From Equadaptatus sp045642965 (lineage in GTDB: Bacteria > Synergistota > Synergistia > Synergistales > Synergistaceae), in NCBI GenBank assembly GCA_045642965.1, contig JAZUJX010000037.1:1-21959 (forward strand): a DNA stretch of 21,959 nt. The letters run 5' to 3'. Both the position numbers and the translations under genes were made by a program. Below the pieces are notes generated by a model. The model worked only from the letters and a program-made list of their open reading frames with translations. It was not told where the DNA came from and did no database searches. Within the stretch, counting starts at the first letter, position 1; every line of letters begins with the position of its first letter. Below, in pieces: positions 1-6,979 of this stretch.

Positions 1-1
1 A

Positions 2-1228
2 GAAATATTTGCCGACACGTCTTCGGAAGAGCCGATGTCAAGGCTTCTGCAGGGCGACGTCGGCAGCCGCAAAACGCCTGTTGCGGTTGGTCTTGCCCCT
101 GCCTGCTGCGATTCGGGAGTGCAGTGTGCGGTAATGGCTCCCACGGAAATTCTTGCGGCGCAGCTGTACGCGGAAATGGAAAAAAGGCTTTCGCCTCTCG
201 GCGTAAAAACGGCATTTGTAAAGGGTGGGCAGAGGCTTTCGGAACGCAATGCAATAATCAAAGGCGCGGAAAACGGCGAAATAAACGTTATTGTCGGCAC
301 CCAGGCTCTGCTGTTTGACAGGGTGAAATTTAAAAATCTCGGCGCGGTTGTTATCGACGAACAGCAGCGTTTCGGCGTAGAGCAGAGAAAAGCGCTCGTC
401 CGTCAGGGCAAAGCGCCGCACCTGCTGATGATGTCCGCCACCCCGATTCCCCGCAGCCTTGCTATGACGCTGTTTGCCGACCTTGACATATCGCTGCTGA
501 CAGACAGGCCTGAAGGCAGGAAAAAAATTGAAACGCGTGTGACCGACCTGAAACAGATGGCAGTTCTGCTGCAGTTCCTGATTGACGAAGCCGCAAAAGG
601 CGGGCGTGTGTACTGGGTGTGCCCGAGAGTTGAAGAAAGCGAAGCTTCAGCCGCGGCTTCCGCGAAAAAGCGCTTTGCGTTTCTCAAAAAACATTTGGGA
701 AGACTCGGCGTAGGGCTTGTCTACGGCGGAATGAGCGGTGACGAAAAAGAGGAAGAGCTGAAAAAATTCCGCGGCGGAGAGACAAAAATCCTTGCGGGGA
801 CAACCGTCGTGGAGGTTGGAATAGACGTTCCCGAAGCTTCCGTAATGGTGGTGGAAGGCGCAGAGCGTTTCGGGCTTTCGCAGCTTCACCAGCTGAGGGG
901 AAGAACGGGCAGGGGAGGCAGACGCGGCGTCTGCATACTGCTTGTTGAAAATCTTGAAAACGGCATACCTGACAGGCTTCAGACGATGCTTGATACGGAC
1001 GACGGCTTCAAAATAGCGGAAGCAGATTTGGAGCTTCGCGGAAGCGGCGAAATTTCTGGCTTTGCACAGCACGGGCTGACGGAATTTAAATTTGCCGACC
1101 TGAAAAAAGACCTTCCGCTTATCCGCCAAACGAGGGAAGATGCCGCGGAGCTTGCGGAAAGCGGCGAAACAGAAAAATATCCCGCTCTGCTTGAGGCGGT
1201 ACGTAAACGCTTCCTGCAGAACGGCTGA
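2..1228 (+). CDS. recG: ATP-dependent DNA helicase RecG, 3' part (5' end outside window)
   Basis: RecG remodels stalled replication forks and Holliday junctions. The frame is open from base 2 and the first residues visible (EIFADTSSEEPMSRLLQGDVG) already match the RecG helicase core, so the gene begins upstream; Met at 35 is internal. Visible in order: Walker A region at 53-76, the APTEILA motif, a DEQQRFGVEQR motif II (356-388), SATPIPRSLAMTLF motif III, then the second RecA-like domain with TTVVEVGIDVPEA and QLRGRTGRGGRRG, and the usual RecG C-terminus. It holds 408 residues of a family normally near 680-700. Two oddities: Walker A reads GDVGSRKT instead of GDVGSGKT (Arg codon at 68-70), and motif II is DEQQ where RecG normally has DEQH. 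The family call is secure; whether this copy is functional, or the first 110 bases carry sequence errors, is open. Confidence 0.95.
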   Translation, partial: EIFADTSSEEPMSRLLQGDVGSRKTPVAVGLAPACCDSGVQCAVMAPTEILAAQLYAEMEKRLSPLGVKTAFVKGGQRLSERNAIIKGAENGEINVIVGTQALLFDRVKFKNLGAVVIDEQQRFGVEQRKALVRQGKAPHLLMMSATPIPRSLAMTLFADLDISLLTDRPEGRKKIETRVTDLKQMAVLLQFLIDEAAKGGRVYWVCPRVEESEASAAASAKKRFAFLKKHLGRLGVGLVYGGMSGDEKEEELKKFRGGETKILAGTTVVEVGIDVPEASVMVVEGAERFGLSQLHQLRGRTGRGGRRGVCILLVENLENGIPDRLQTMLDTDDGFKIAEADLELRGSGEISGFAQHGLTEFKFADLKKDLPLIRQTREDAAELAESGETEKYPALLEAVRKRFLQNG

Positions 1229-1236
1229 CGGCAGAT

Positions 1237-1265
1237 TTGCAAATATGACGATAAAGGCTTAAAAT
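1237..1265 (+). promoter_or_regulatory. probable sigma-70-type promoter for rny-ymdB
   Basis: TTGCAA at 1237-1242 and TAAAAT at 1260-1265 are separated by 17 bases, in the 137-base gap between the recG stop and the rny start. Transcription would begin near 1272. The match is moderate (4/6 and 5/6), and read-through from recG cannot be excluded because no strong terminator separates them. Confidence 0.5.
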
Positions 1266-1277
1266 ATTGGTGCGTGC

Positions 1278-1294
1278 AGCACAGCATATGTGCT
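1278..1294 (+). other. short inverted repeat in the presumed rny 5' leader
   Basis: AGCACA and TGTGCT are perfect inverted arms around a 5-base loop, followed by TTTAAT. It could be a weak terminator for recG, a 5'-end stem on the rny message, or an operator. The stem is only 6 bp, so it may mean nothing. Confidence 0.25.
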
Positions 1295-1365
1295 TTAATA
1301 CTAGATTCAAAACAGACCACGAGCAGTATGACTCTGAACCATGACAATTAAATGAGGTGAAAGAA

Positions 1366-2895
1366 ATGATATTTGCAATAGGATTGGCGTGTCTCATAGC
1401 AGGCGCGTTGGCCGGTTTTGCTGTACAACAGGCAGCTGAAAAAAAGAAGTACAAGAACGCTAAAACAGACGCTGAAACAATACTTGTCGATGCGAAACGC
1501 AAAGCCGAACAGGCAAAACGCGAGCTTTTGGCGGAAGGCAAAGAAGAGGTTCACAGAATGCGTCAGGAGTTTGAGCGCGACACAAAGGAACGCAGAGCGG
1601 AAATCCAGCGCGCGGAAAAACGTCTTGACCAGAAAGAAGACAACCTCGACAAAAAACTTGACAACGTCAGCCGTAAGGAAGACGAACTCAGAAACCGCGA
1701 AACACAGATTCAGGAAAAGGTTAACAGACTCGCAGCCCGTGAAAACGAGCTGGTTGACAAGCTTGAACAGATTGCAAAGCTTACCCGGGAAGAAGCCAAA
1801 GCACAGCTTTTGGCGCAGGTTGAAGCCGATGCCCAGCATCATATAGGTCTTCGCCTTAAGGTTCTTGAAGAAAAAGCAAAACGCGAAGCGGATAAAAAAG
1901 CACAGGATATAATTGCCACAGCCATCCAGCGCTGCGGTGTTGAATTTACATCAGATGCGGTTGTAACCGCCGTTGCCATCCCCTCTGACGAAATGAAGGG
2001 ACGCATAATAGGCCGCGAAGGGCGCAACATAAGAACGTTTGAAACGCTCACCGGAGTTGATCTCATAGTGGACGACACTCCGGAAGTTGTTACGCTCAGC
2101 AGCTTTGACCCTGTGCGCCGCGAAGTGGCGAGAGTCTCGCTTGAGAGACTTATTGCTGACGGGCGCATCCATCCCACGCGTATTGAAGAAATCATAGCCA
2201 AGGCAGAAAAGGACGTTCAGGAGCAGGTGCTTGAAACGGCTGATGCCGCTCTTATGGAAACAGGCATCAAAGACATGAACGACAACCTTGCCGAAATTCT
2301 CGGACAGCTGCGCTTCCGTACAAGCTACGGACAGAACGCGCTTCACCACAGCCTTGAAGTTGCCCATCTGTCAGGCATTCTTGCCGCAGAGCTCGGTGTT
2401 GACCAGGGACTTGCAGCACGCGCAGGTCTTCTGCACGACATAGGCAAAGCGGTGGACTTCAAAATTGAAGGTCCCCATGCCCAGATAGGCGCAAACCTCG
2501 CAAAACGCTACGGCGAAGACCCGATTATAATCAACGCGATTGCGGCTCACCACGAAGAGGAAGAACCTCAGTCAATCTACGCGGTCATAGTCGCGGCGGC
2601 CGACGCTATAAGCGCTGCGCGTCCGGGTGCCCGCAGGGAAAGCCTTGAAGCTTACGTCAAGAGACTAGAACAGCTTGGAGAAATAGCCAAAGGCTTCCAG
2701 GGTGTTGACAAAGCGTTTGCAATTCAGGCAGGACGCGAAGTCAGAGTCGTCGTTGAACCTTCTGTAACCGACGACGGTGCAATGCAGAAGCTTGCATACG
2801 ACATAGCGCGCCGCATAGAAGAAGAAATGCGTTATCCGGGACAGATCAAGGTAACGCTTGTCCGCGAAACGAGAGCTGTTGACTACGCCAAGTAG
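1366..2895 (+). CDS. rny: ribonuclease Y (membrane-anchored endoribonuclease)
   Basis: RNase Y starts mRNA decay by endonucleolytic cleavage at the inner face of the membrane. The 509-residue product has the full family layout: an N-terminal membrane anchor (MIFAIGLACLIAGALAGFAV), a long charged coiled coil (about 25-180) rich in Lys/Glu/Arg, a KH RNA-binding domain with GRIIGREGRNIR at 212-223, and an HD phosphohydrolase domain with HHSLEVAH and the HD pair at 357-358 (LLHDIGKA). I chose ATG 1366 because GAGGTGA at 1354-1360 lies 5 bases upstream; a GTG at 1357 would add three residues but overlaps that ribosome binding site. The next gene, ymdB, follows with almost no gap, the order also known from Bacillus. 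Length and motifs are normal and nothing looks damaged. Confidence 0.96.
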   Translation: MIFAIGLACLIAGALAGFAVQQAAEKKKYKNAKTDAETILVDAKRKAEQAKRELLAEGKEEVHRMRQEFERDTKERRAEIQRAEKRLDQKEDNLDKKLDNVSRKEDELRNRETQIQEKVNRLAARENELVDKLEQIAKLTREEAKAQLLAQVEADAQHHIGLRLKVLEEKAKREADKKAQDIIATAIQRCGVEFTSDAVVTAVAIPSDEMKGRIIGREGRNIRTFETLTGVDLIVDDTPEVVTLSSFDPVRREVARVSLERLIADGRIHPTRIEEIIAKAEKDVQEQVLETADAALMETGIKDMNDNLAEILGQLRFRTSYGQNALHHSLEVAHLSGILAAELGVDQGLAARAGLLHDIGKAVDFKIEGPHAQIGANLAKRYGEDPIIINAIAAHHEEEEPQSIYAVIVAAADAISAARPGARRESLEAYVKRLEQLGEIAKGFQGVDKAFAIQAGREVRVVVEPSVTDDGAMQKLAYDIARRIEEEMRYPGQIKVTLVRETRAVDYAK

Positions 2896-2904
2896 GTGAG
2901 CCGG

Positions 2905-3684
2905 TTGAGAATACTTTTTATCGGCGACATAGACGGACGGCCGGGAAGAGAAGCCTGCAAACAGGCAATTCCCAAACTTCGCGAACAGTTCGGCGGATTC
3001 GACTTTGTAATCGCTGACGGCGAAAACGCGGCGGGGGGATTCGGACTGACTGAAAAGGTCATGAACGAACTGTTTGCCGCAGGAATAGACGTTCTGACAA
3101 ACGGCAACCACGTGTGGGACAAAAAAGACTTTGTGCCCATGCTCGATAGTGAGCCGCGCATACTGCGCCCCGCAAACCATCCTGAAGGCACCCCCGGCAG
3201 AGGCTTTGCGGTGTATGAAAAAAACGGCGAAAAGCTGGCGGTAATGTGTCTGCTCGGCAGAGCCTTCATGCCGCCGCTTGACTGCCCGTTCAAATGTGCG
3301 GACGAACTGCTTGCCAAAAATGAAGTACCGGCAGTCTTCGTCGATTTCCACGGCGAAGCCACGTCGGAAAAATACGCGTTTGGACGCTACGTTGACGGGC
3401 GTGTTTCGGCGGTAGCCGGAACTCACACGCACGTGCAGACGGCGGACGGACAGGTATTTGCCGGAGGTACGGCTTACATCACGGATGCAGGGATGACAGG
3501 CGGACACGGAGGAATAATAGGAATGAGCTATGAATCCGTGCTGCCGAAATTCCTTTACGGCGTTCCCGCCAAATTCGAAGTCTGCGACACAAACGTCAGA
3601 CTTCAGGGCGTGGTAATCGAAATCGACGGTGAAACGGGCAGGGCAATGGACGTAACGCGCGTTGACCTTCCGTACGAAGAATAA
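2905..3684 (+). CDS. ymdB: YmdB-family metallophosphoesterase
   Basis: This is a calcineurin-like metallophosphoesterase of the TIGR00282/YmdB family, which in Bacillus hydrolyses 2',3'-cyclic nucleotides and cAMP and influences biofilm and motility choices. Family motifs are plain: MRILFIGDIDGRPGR at the N-terminus, ADGENAAGGFG, LTNGNHVWDKKDF, FHGEATSEK, VAGTHTHVQTADG and YITDAGMTG; these contain the Asp, Asn and His metal ligands. The best start is TTG 2905: AGGTGAG at 2894-2900 is a strong binding site 4 bases before it, and the product then begins MRILFIGD like known homologues. A GTG at 2896 overlaps that site. It gives 259 residues. The gene lies 9 bases after rny, so the two are probably cotranscribed and ymdB is translated by ribosomes finishing rny. 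Confidence 0.92.
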   Translation: MRILFIGDIDGRPGREACKQAIPKLREQFGGFDFVIADGENAAGGFGLTEKVMNELFAAGIDVLTNGNHVWDKKDFVPMLDSEPRILRPANHPEGTPGRGFAVYEKNGEKLAVMCLLGRAFMPPLDCPFKCADELLAKNEVPAVFVDFHGEATSEKYAFGRYVDGRVSAVAGTHTHVQTADGQVFAGGTAYITDAGMTGGHGGIIGMSYESVLPKFLYGVPAKFEVCDTNVRLQGVVIEIDGETGRAMDVTRVDLPYEE

Positions 3685-3696
3685 GCAGAAACTTTA

Positions 3697-3725
3697 ATGA
3701 CCGGACAAACGTCCGGTCATTTTTT
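3697..3725 (+). terminator. rho-independent terminator after ymdB
   Basis: A perfect 10-bp stem (3697-3706 with 3711-3720, core GACCGGAC/GTCCGGTC) closes a 4-base AAAC loop and runs straight into six T. It lies 12 bases after the ymdB stop. Confidence 0.93.
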
Positions 3726-3831
3726 AACAAATTATACAAAAAACTTTATAAGCGTAAGCATTATTAAATATTAACATGTCAAAGCAAAATATTTTCAGCA
3801 TAAACAGCTTAAAAACACAGAATTGTCAAAC

Positions 3832-3860
3832 TTGCCGTAAAACAGAAAATATGGTATAAA
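3832..3860 (+). promoter_or_regulatory. promoter of the NSS transporter gene
   Basis: TTGCCG at 3832-3837 and TATAAA at 3855-3860 are exactly 17 bases apart, about 40 bases before the ATG. Upstream, 3721-3825 is strongly AT-rich and could act as an UP element. Apart from this and the terminator, I see nothing else in the 215-base gap. Confidence 0.65.
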
Positions 3861-3899
3861 ATCTTTTCGTTATTTTGGATACTGAAAGGACGTGCACTC

Positions 3900-5258
3900 A
3901 TGTCGGAAAAGAGAGAACAGTGGAGCAGCAAATTCGGAATGCTTATGGCGGCGGCAGGGTCAGCCATAGGTCTTGGAAATATATGGCGCTTCCCCTACAT
4001 AACAGGCAAATACGGAGGCGCGGTATTTGTTTTAACGTACCTCATCGTTGTATGCTTAATCGGGCTTTCGCTCATGATGGCGGAACAGGCAATAGGCCGC
4101 GCCGGAAAATCAGACGCAGTCGGCAGCCTGCTCAAGCTCGGCGGCAAAAAATGGTCGATAGTCGGCTGGATGGGCTTTATCGTTGCCTTTATCATACTTT
4201 CCTACTATGCGGTCATAGCCGGCTGGACACTTGCGTATTTCTGCGGGTCAGTTGACGTATTCGGCAGCCTTTTGCAGGGTGCGGCGCAGGGCAAAGCAGC
4301 AGAACTGTTTGGCAGCTTCGTATCAAACCCAGGCTACTGCATAGCATTTTTCCTCGTCGTAATGTTCGTCACCGCGACAATAGTTTACAGAGGCATTGCC
4401 GGAGGTGTTGAAGCAAGCTGCAAAATTCTCATGCCGACACTCTTTGTCATACTTCTTATGCTTGTTGTCCGCGCAGTCACACTTCCCGGAGCCTCAAAAG
4501 GCATCAGCTTCTACCTCAAACCTGACTTCGCGAAACTCACGGCGGAAGGCATACTTGCCGCAATCGGACAGGCATTCTATTCACTCTCGCTTGCAATGGG
4601 AATAATGATCGTTTACGGCAGCTACTTTACGGAAGACACCAGTATTCCTCGTTCAGCATGCACAATATCGCTGCTTGACACCTCTGTAGCGTTCCTCGCC
4701 GGACTTGTGATATTCCCGAGCGCGCTTGCCTTCGGCATAGAGCCCAACGCAGGAGTTGCCCTCACCTTCATCACGCTTCCCAGCGTATTTGCGCAAATGC
4801 CGGCAGGAATGATCTTCTCGGCAGGCTTCTTCCTGCTTCTGTTCATTGCGGCGCTTACCTCGTGCATTTCGCTCTTTGAAGTTGCCGTTGCGTTCGGCAT
4901 AGACCATCTCGGCTTTGAACGCAAAAAATCAACAGTCATTATGGCAATCCTCATCACGCTGCTCGGAATACCCTCAGCCCTTTCCGTCGGCGGCCATTTC
5001 CCGAAAATCTGCGGCATGGACTGCCTTGATTTCTTTGACTACGTTACAAACAACCTGATAATGCCGATAGGCGGCATACTCCTTACAATCTTTGCCGGCT
5101 GGGTATGGACGGAAGGCGCTAAAGCAGAGCTCACCAACCACGGCAAATACGACTTCAGGCTGTACAAAGTGTGGCTCTTTATCTGTCGCATTGTCGCCCC
5201 GATTGCAATCTTCGTAATCCTTGCGACGGACATCTACGGAAAATTCTTTAAGAAATAG
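3900..5258 (+). CDS. sodium-dependent transporter, NSS/SNF family
   Basis: This is an inner-membrane Na+-coupled symporter of the neurotransmitter:sodium symporter family (LeuT fold); bacterial members generally carry amino acids such as tyrosine, tryptophan or leucine. The signature of TM1 is clear near the N-terminus (AAAGSAIGLGNIWRFPYI), where substrate and Na+ bind at the unwound helix, and TM3 has ILSYYAVIAGW. I count about 11 hydrophobic segments in 452 residues, matching the shorter 11-TM bacterial branch rather than 12-TM LeuT. ATG 3900 is preceded by GAAAGGA at 9-10 bases. The gene stands alone between a promoter and a terminator, so its neighbours give no hint of substrate. The family is certain; the substrate is not visible. 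Confidence 0.93.
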   Translation: MSEKREQWSSKFGMLMAAAGSAIGLGNIWRFPYITGKYGGAVFVLTYLIVVCLIGLSLMMAEQAIGRAGKSDAVGSLLKLGGKKWSIVGWMGFIVAFIILSYYAVIAGWTLAYFCGSVDVFGSLLQGAAQGKAAELFGSFVSNPGYCIAFFLVVMFVTATIVYRGIAGGVEASCKILMPTLFVILLMLVVRAVTLPGASKGISFYLKPDFAKLTAEGILAAIGQAFYSLSLAMGIMIVYGSYFTEDTSIPRSACTISLLDTSVAFLAGLVIFPSALAFGIEPNAGVALTFITLPSVFAQMPAGMIFSAGFFLLLFIAALTSCISLFEVAVAFGIDHLGFERKKSTVIMAILITLLGIPSALSVGGHFPKICGMDCLDFFDYVTNNLIMPIGGILLTIFAGWVWTEGAKAELTNHGKYDFRLYKVWLFICRIVAPIAIFVILATDIYGKFFKK

Positions 5259-5293
5259 CGGACAGCGCAAAGTTAAAATACAAATGTAAAATA

Positions 5294-5324
5294 AAAACGG
5301 TTTGGAATTGCTCCAAACCGTTTT
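5294..5324. terminator. bidirectional terminator between the transporter gene and alr
   Basis: A perfect 13-bp stem (5294-5306 with 5312-5324) with a 5-base loop has A-rich sequence on the left and T-rich sequence on the right. It can therefore stop transcription from both sides: the transporter gene from the left and, after about 330 bases of non-coding DNA, alr from the right. Confidence 0.88.
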
Positions 5325-5365
5325 ATTTGTAAAAATCAGCAGGGCTGCGCTAAACTTGCAGTGCG

Positions 5366-5400
5366 TTCTTCATTTTTCATTAGTCATTGCTTCTCTAATC
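5366..5400. repeat. degenerate 7-bp tandem repeat tract
   Basis: The bases fall into heptads TTCTTCA, TTTTTCA, TTAGTCA, TTGCTTC and TCTAATC, with TCA recurring in the same phase. TTCTTCA reappears at 5571-5577 in the larger tract. It abuts palindromic element A. Confidence 0.55.
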
Positions 5401-5446
5401 CGTCATTCTGCGGAAGTCCGAAGGACTTAGCGCAGAACCCAGCGTC
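5401..5446 (+). repeat. intergenic palindromic element, copy A
   Basis: An interrupted hairpin: TTCTGCG (5406-5412) pairs with CGCAGAA (5431-5437), and AAGTCC (5414-5419) pairs with GGACTT (5423-5428) around a GAA loop. The outer ends are GTCATTC and CCAGCGTC. The same ends occur in copy C at 20956-20985, and the overall plan recurs in copy B at 5477-5519. Such GTCATTC...CCAG palindromes are a common type of dispersed bacterial intergenic repeat. Confidence 0.7.
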
Positions 5447-5476
5447 GTTGGTTCTTCTTTCAAAGTCTTAAAAAGT

Positions 5477-5519
5477 CACTGGATCCTGCGCTGCTCCTGA
5501 CGGAGCCCGCAGGAAGACA
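5477..5519 (-). repeat. intergenic palindromic element, copy B (inverted relative to A)
   Basis: TCCTGCG (5484-5490) pairs with CGCAGGA (5508-5514), and GCTCC (5493-5497) pairs with GGAGC (5502-5506) around a TGAC loop. Read on the minus strand it lines up with copy A, including GTC at one end and GATCCAG at the other. A and B thus form an inverted pair with about 30 bases between them. Confidence 0.65.
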
Positions 5520-5542
5520 AAGATTTTTTTGCTTACGGTTTT

Positions 5543-5650
5543 CAGCTGTCGGCTTAATGCTTACTGCTTATTCTTCACTTTGCACTTTGCACTTCATTTA
5601 GCATTTTGCTTTTGCTTGCAGCATACAGCTTACAGCTTACAGCATACAGC
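5543..5650. repeat. long degenerate heptanucleotide repeat tract
   Basis: About 15 consecutive 7-base units can be read, for example CGGCTTA, ATGCTTA, CTGCTTA, then CTTTGCA twice, and finally AGCATAC, AGCTTAC, AGCTTAC, AGCATAC (5620-5647). The last four differ at one position only. The tract stops one base before the alr stop codon. It has no open reading frame of note and its function is unknown. Confidence 0.7.
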
Positions 5651-5651
5651 G

Positions 5652-6740
5652 TTACTGCACGTACTTTCTTTCTACCCGCTTTGATATGCTGCACACAATT
5701 TCGTACCCGATTGTGCCTATTTCATGCGCCATATCGTCCGCCGTATATCCTTTGCCCAGCAATATGACCTCATCGCCGCGCTGAACGCCGGGAATATCAG
5801 AAACGTCAACAGTCAGCTGATCCATGCAGACGCGTCCGGCAAGAGGCGCTTTTCTGCCGCGGATAATAACGCAGCCCCTGTTTGAAAGCTCGCGGCTGTA
5901 ACCGTCCGCATAGCCTGTAGGAATTGTCGCTGTCTGCATGTCTTTCTCTGCTTTGAAAGTTCTTCCGTAGCCGATAGTTTCTCCCTTATGCACGGTCTTA
6001 ACCATTGAAACAACGGATTTCCATTCAAGCGCTGGGCGTATTCCTTCCGGCAGACTGTTTGCGTAATCCGGCTTCAGCCCGTAAAGAATTATGCCGAGCC
6101 TTGCAAGGCTGCCGTACGGCTTCTGCCGCAATGCGCCTGCGGAATTCATACAGTGGACGTAAGGCAGCTTCAAATCAGCAACCTGTTCGCAAACTGCGCG
6201 GAATTTTGCCAGCTGTCCCTCGGTGAAGCTCTGTTCCGAAGGTGTATCTGCGACGCAAAGATGGGTAAAAAGTCCCGTCAGATTAAAACGCTTCGCGTAT
6301 TTTCTGATTATTTCGCCGCAAAGCTCAGGCTTGTCTGCGTCAAGACCTATGCGGTTCATGCCGGTATCAAGCGCGAAATGCGCGGTAATGCCCTTATCCG
6401 CCAGAGACTCTGCATAATCCTCGTCAAGCAGCGCCTGTGTAATGTTGAAGCTTACAAGCTTATCTGCTTCCTCGGGCGGAGTGTAGCCGAGAATAAGAAG
6501 CTGACCGGATATTCCGGCATTGCGCAGATTAAGCGCCTCGTTAAGGTTTGAAACGGCGAAATTGCGGCAGCCTGCAGCCTGCAAAGCCGAAGCAGTCTGT
6601 ACGTCGCCGTGTCCGTAAGCGTCAGCCTTGACAACCGCCATAATTTCATAGCCGTCAGAAAGTTTTTCAATTTCCTTTTTGTAAATCCTGTAATTGCTGA
6701 CAACAGTATTAAGATTTATCTCAGTCCAGCAGCGTCTCAC
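5652..6740 (-). CDS. alr: alanine racemase
   Basis: A PLP-dependent cytoplasmic enzyme that interconverts L- and D-alanine for peptidoglycan. The 362-residue product has the PLP-binding lysine in AVVKADAYGHG (Lys38), the TIM-barrel motifs HFALDTGMNRIG and HCMNSAG, and the second catalytic base Tyr258 in GETIGYGRTF, followed by the PTGYADGYSR and GRVCMDQ motifs. Start is GTG at 6740-6738, preceded by a GGGGGG binding site about 8 bases upstream; no ATG lies nearby. It is the only minus-strand gene here, divergent from the lipid A operon and separated from the transporter gene by repeats and a shared terminator. Length is usual for the family and all key residues are present. Confidence 0.95.
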   Translation of the reverse strand: MRRCWTEINLNTVVSNYRIYKKEIEKLSDGYEIMAVVKADAYGHGDVQTASALQAAGCRNFAVSNLNEALNLRNAGISGQLLILGYTPPEEADKLVSFNITQALLDEDYAESLADKGITAHFALDTGMNRIGLDADKPELCGEIIRKYAKRFNLTGLFTHLCVADTPSEQSFTEGQLAKFRAVCEQVADLKLPYVHCMNSAGALRQKPYGSLARLGIILYGLKPDYANSLPEGIRPALEWKSVVSMVKTVHKGETIGYGRTFKAEKDMQTATIPTGYADGYSRELSNRGCVIIRGRKAPLAGRVCMDQLTVDVSDIPGVQRGDEVILLGKGYTADDMAHEIGTIGYEIVCSISKRVERKYVQ

Positions 6741-6778
6741 AGTGATTTCCCCCCTGTCTGCATGCTTTGCCTGAAGAA

Positions 6779-6807
6779 ATTATATACCCAAAACAACACA
6801 AATGGGA
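6779..6807 (-). promoter_or_regulatory. possible promoter of alr
   Basis: A perfect TATAAT lies on the minus strand (6784-6779), about 38 bases before the GTG start. With a 17-base spacer the -35 would be TCCCAT, a poor match, so this promoter may be weak or activator-dependent. Confidence 0.4.
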
Positions 6808-6867
6808 TAGAGAGTAAAACTGCGTGAATTATGCAGGGTAGTTTTATTATTGGCTCCCGCTGTTTTT

Positions 6868-6897
6868 TTGTCAAATTGCGCTGTTTAATGGTATACT
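6868..6897 (+). promoter_or_regulatory. promoter of the lipid A/Kdo operon
   Basis: TTGTCA at 6868-6873 and TATACT at 6892-6897, 18 bases apart, both one mismatch from consensus. Transcription would start near 6904, giving a leader of about 75 bases before lpxI. It is the only convincing promoter before 19311, so it probably drives ten genes. Confidence 0.75.
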
Positions 6898-6979
6898 TAA
6901 CGGCAGAGCCAGCACGCGTACGGGTGCAGTTTTTGTTGTGCAGACATGCTGCTGCGGAAGTCTGAGAGGGGTGAACGTT

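Noticed and set aside
1357..1365. GTG start for rny
   Set aside because: It falls inside the GAGGTGA ribosome binding site that serves ATG 1366.
2665..3507. 280-residue minus-strand frame opposite rny and ymdB
   Set aside because: Opposite two unmistakable genes, no motifs and no plausible start signal.
5543..5650. Possible CRISPR array
   Set aside because: The units are only 7 bases, contiguous and degenerate, without spacers or cas genes nearby.
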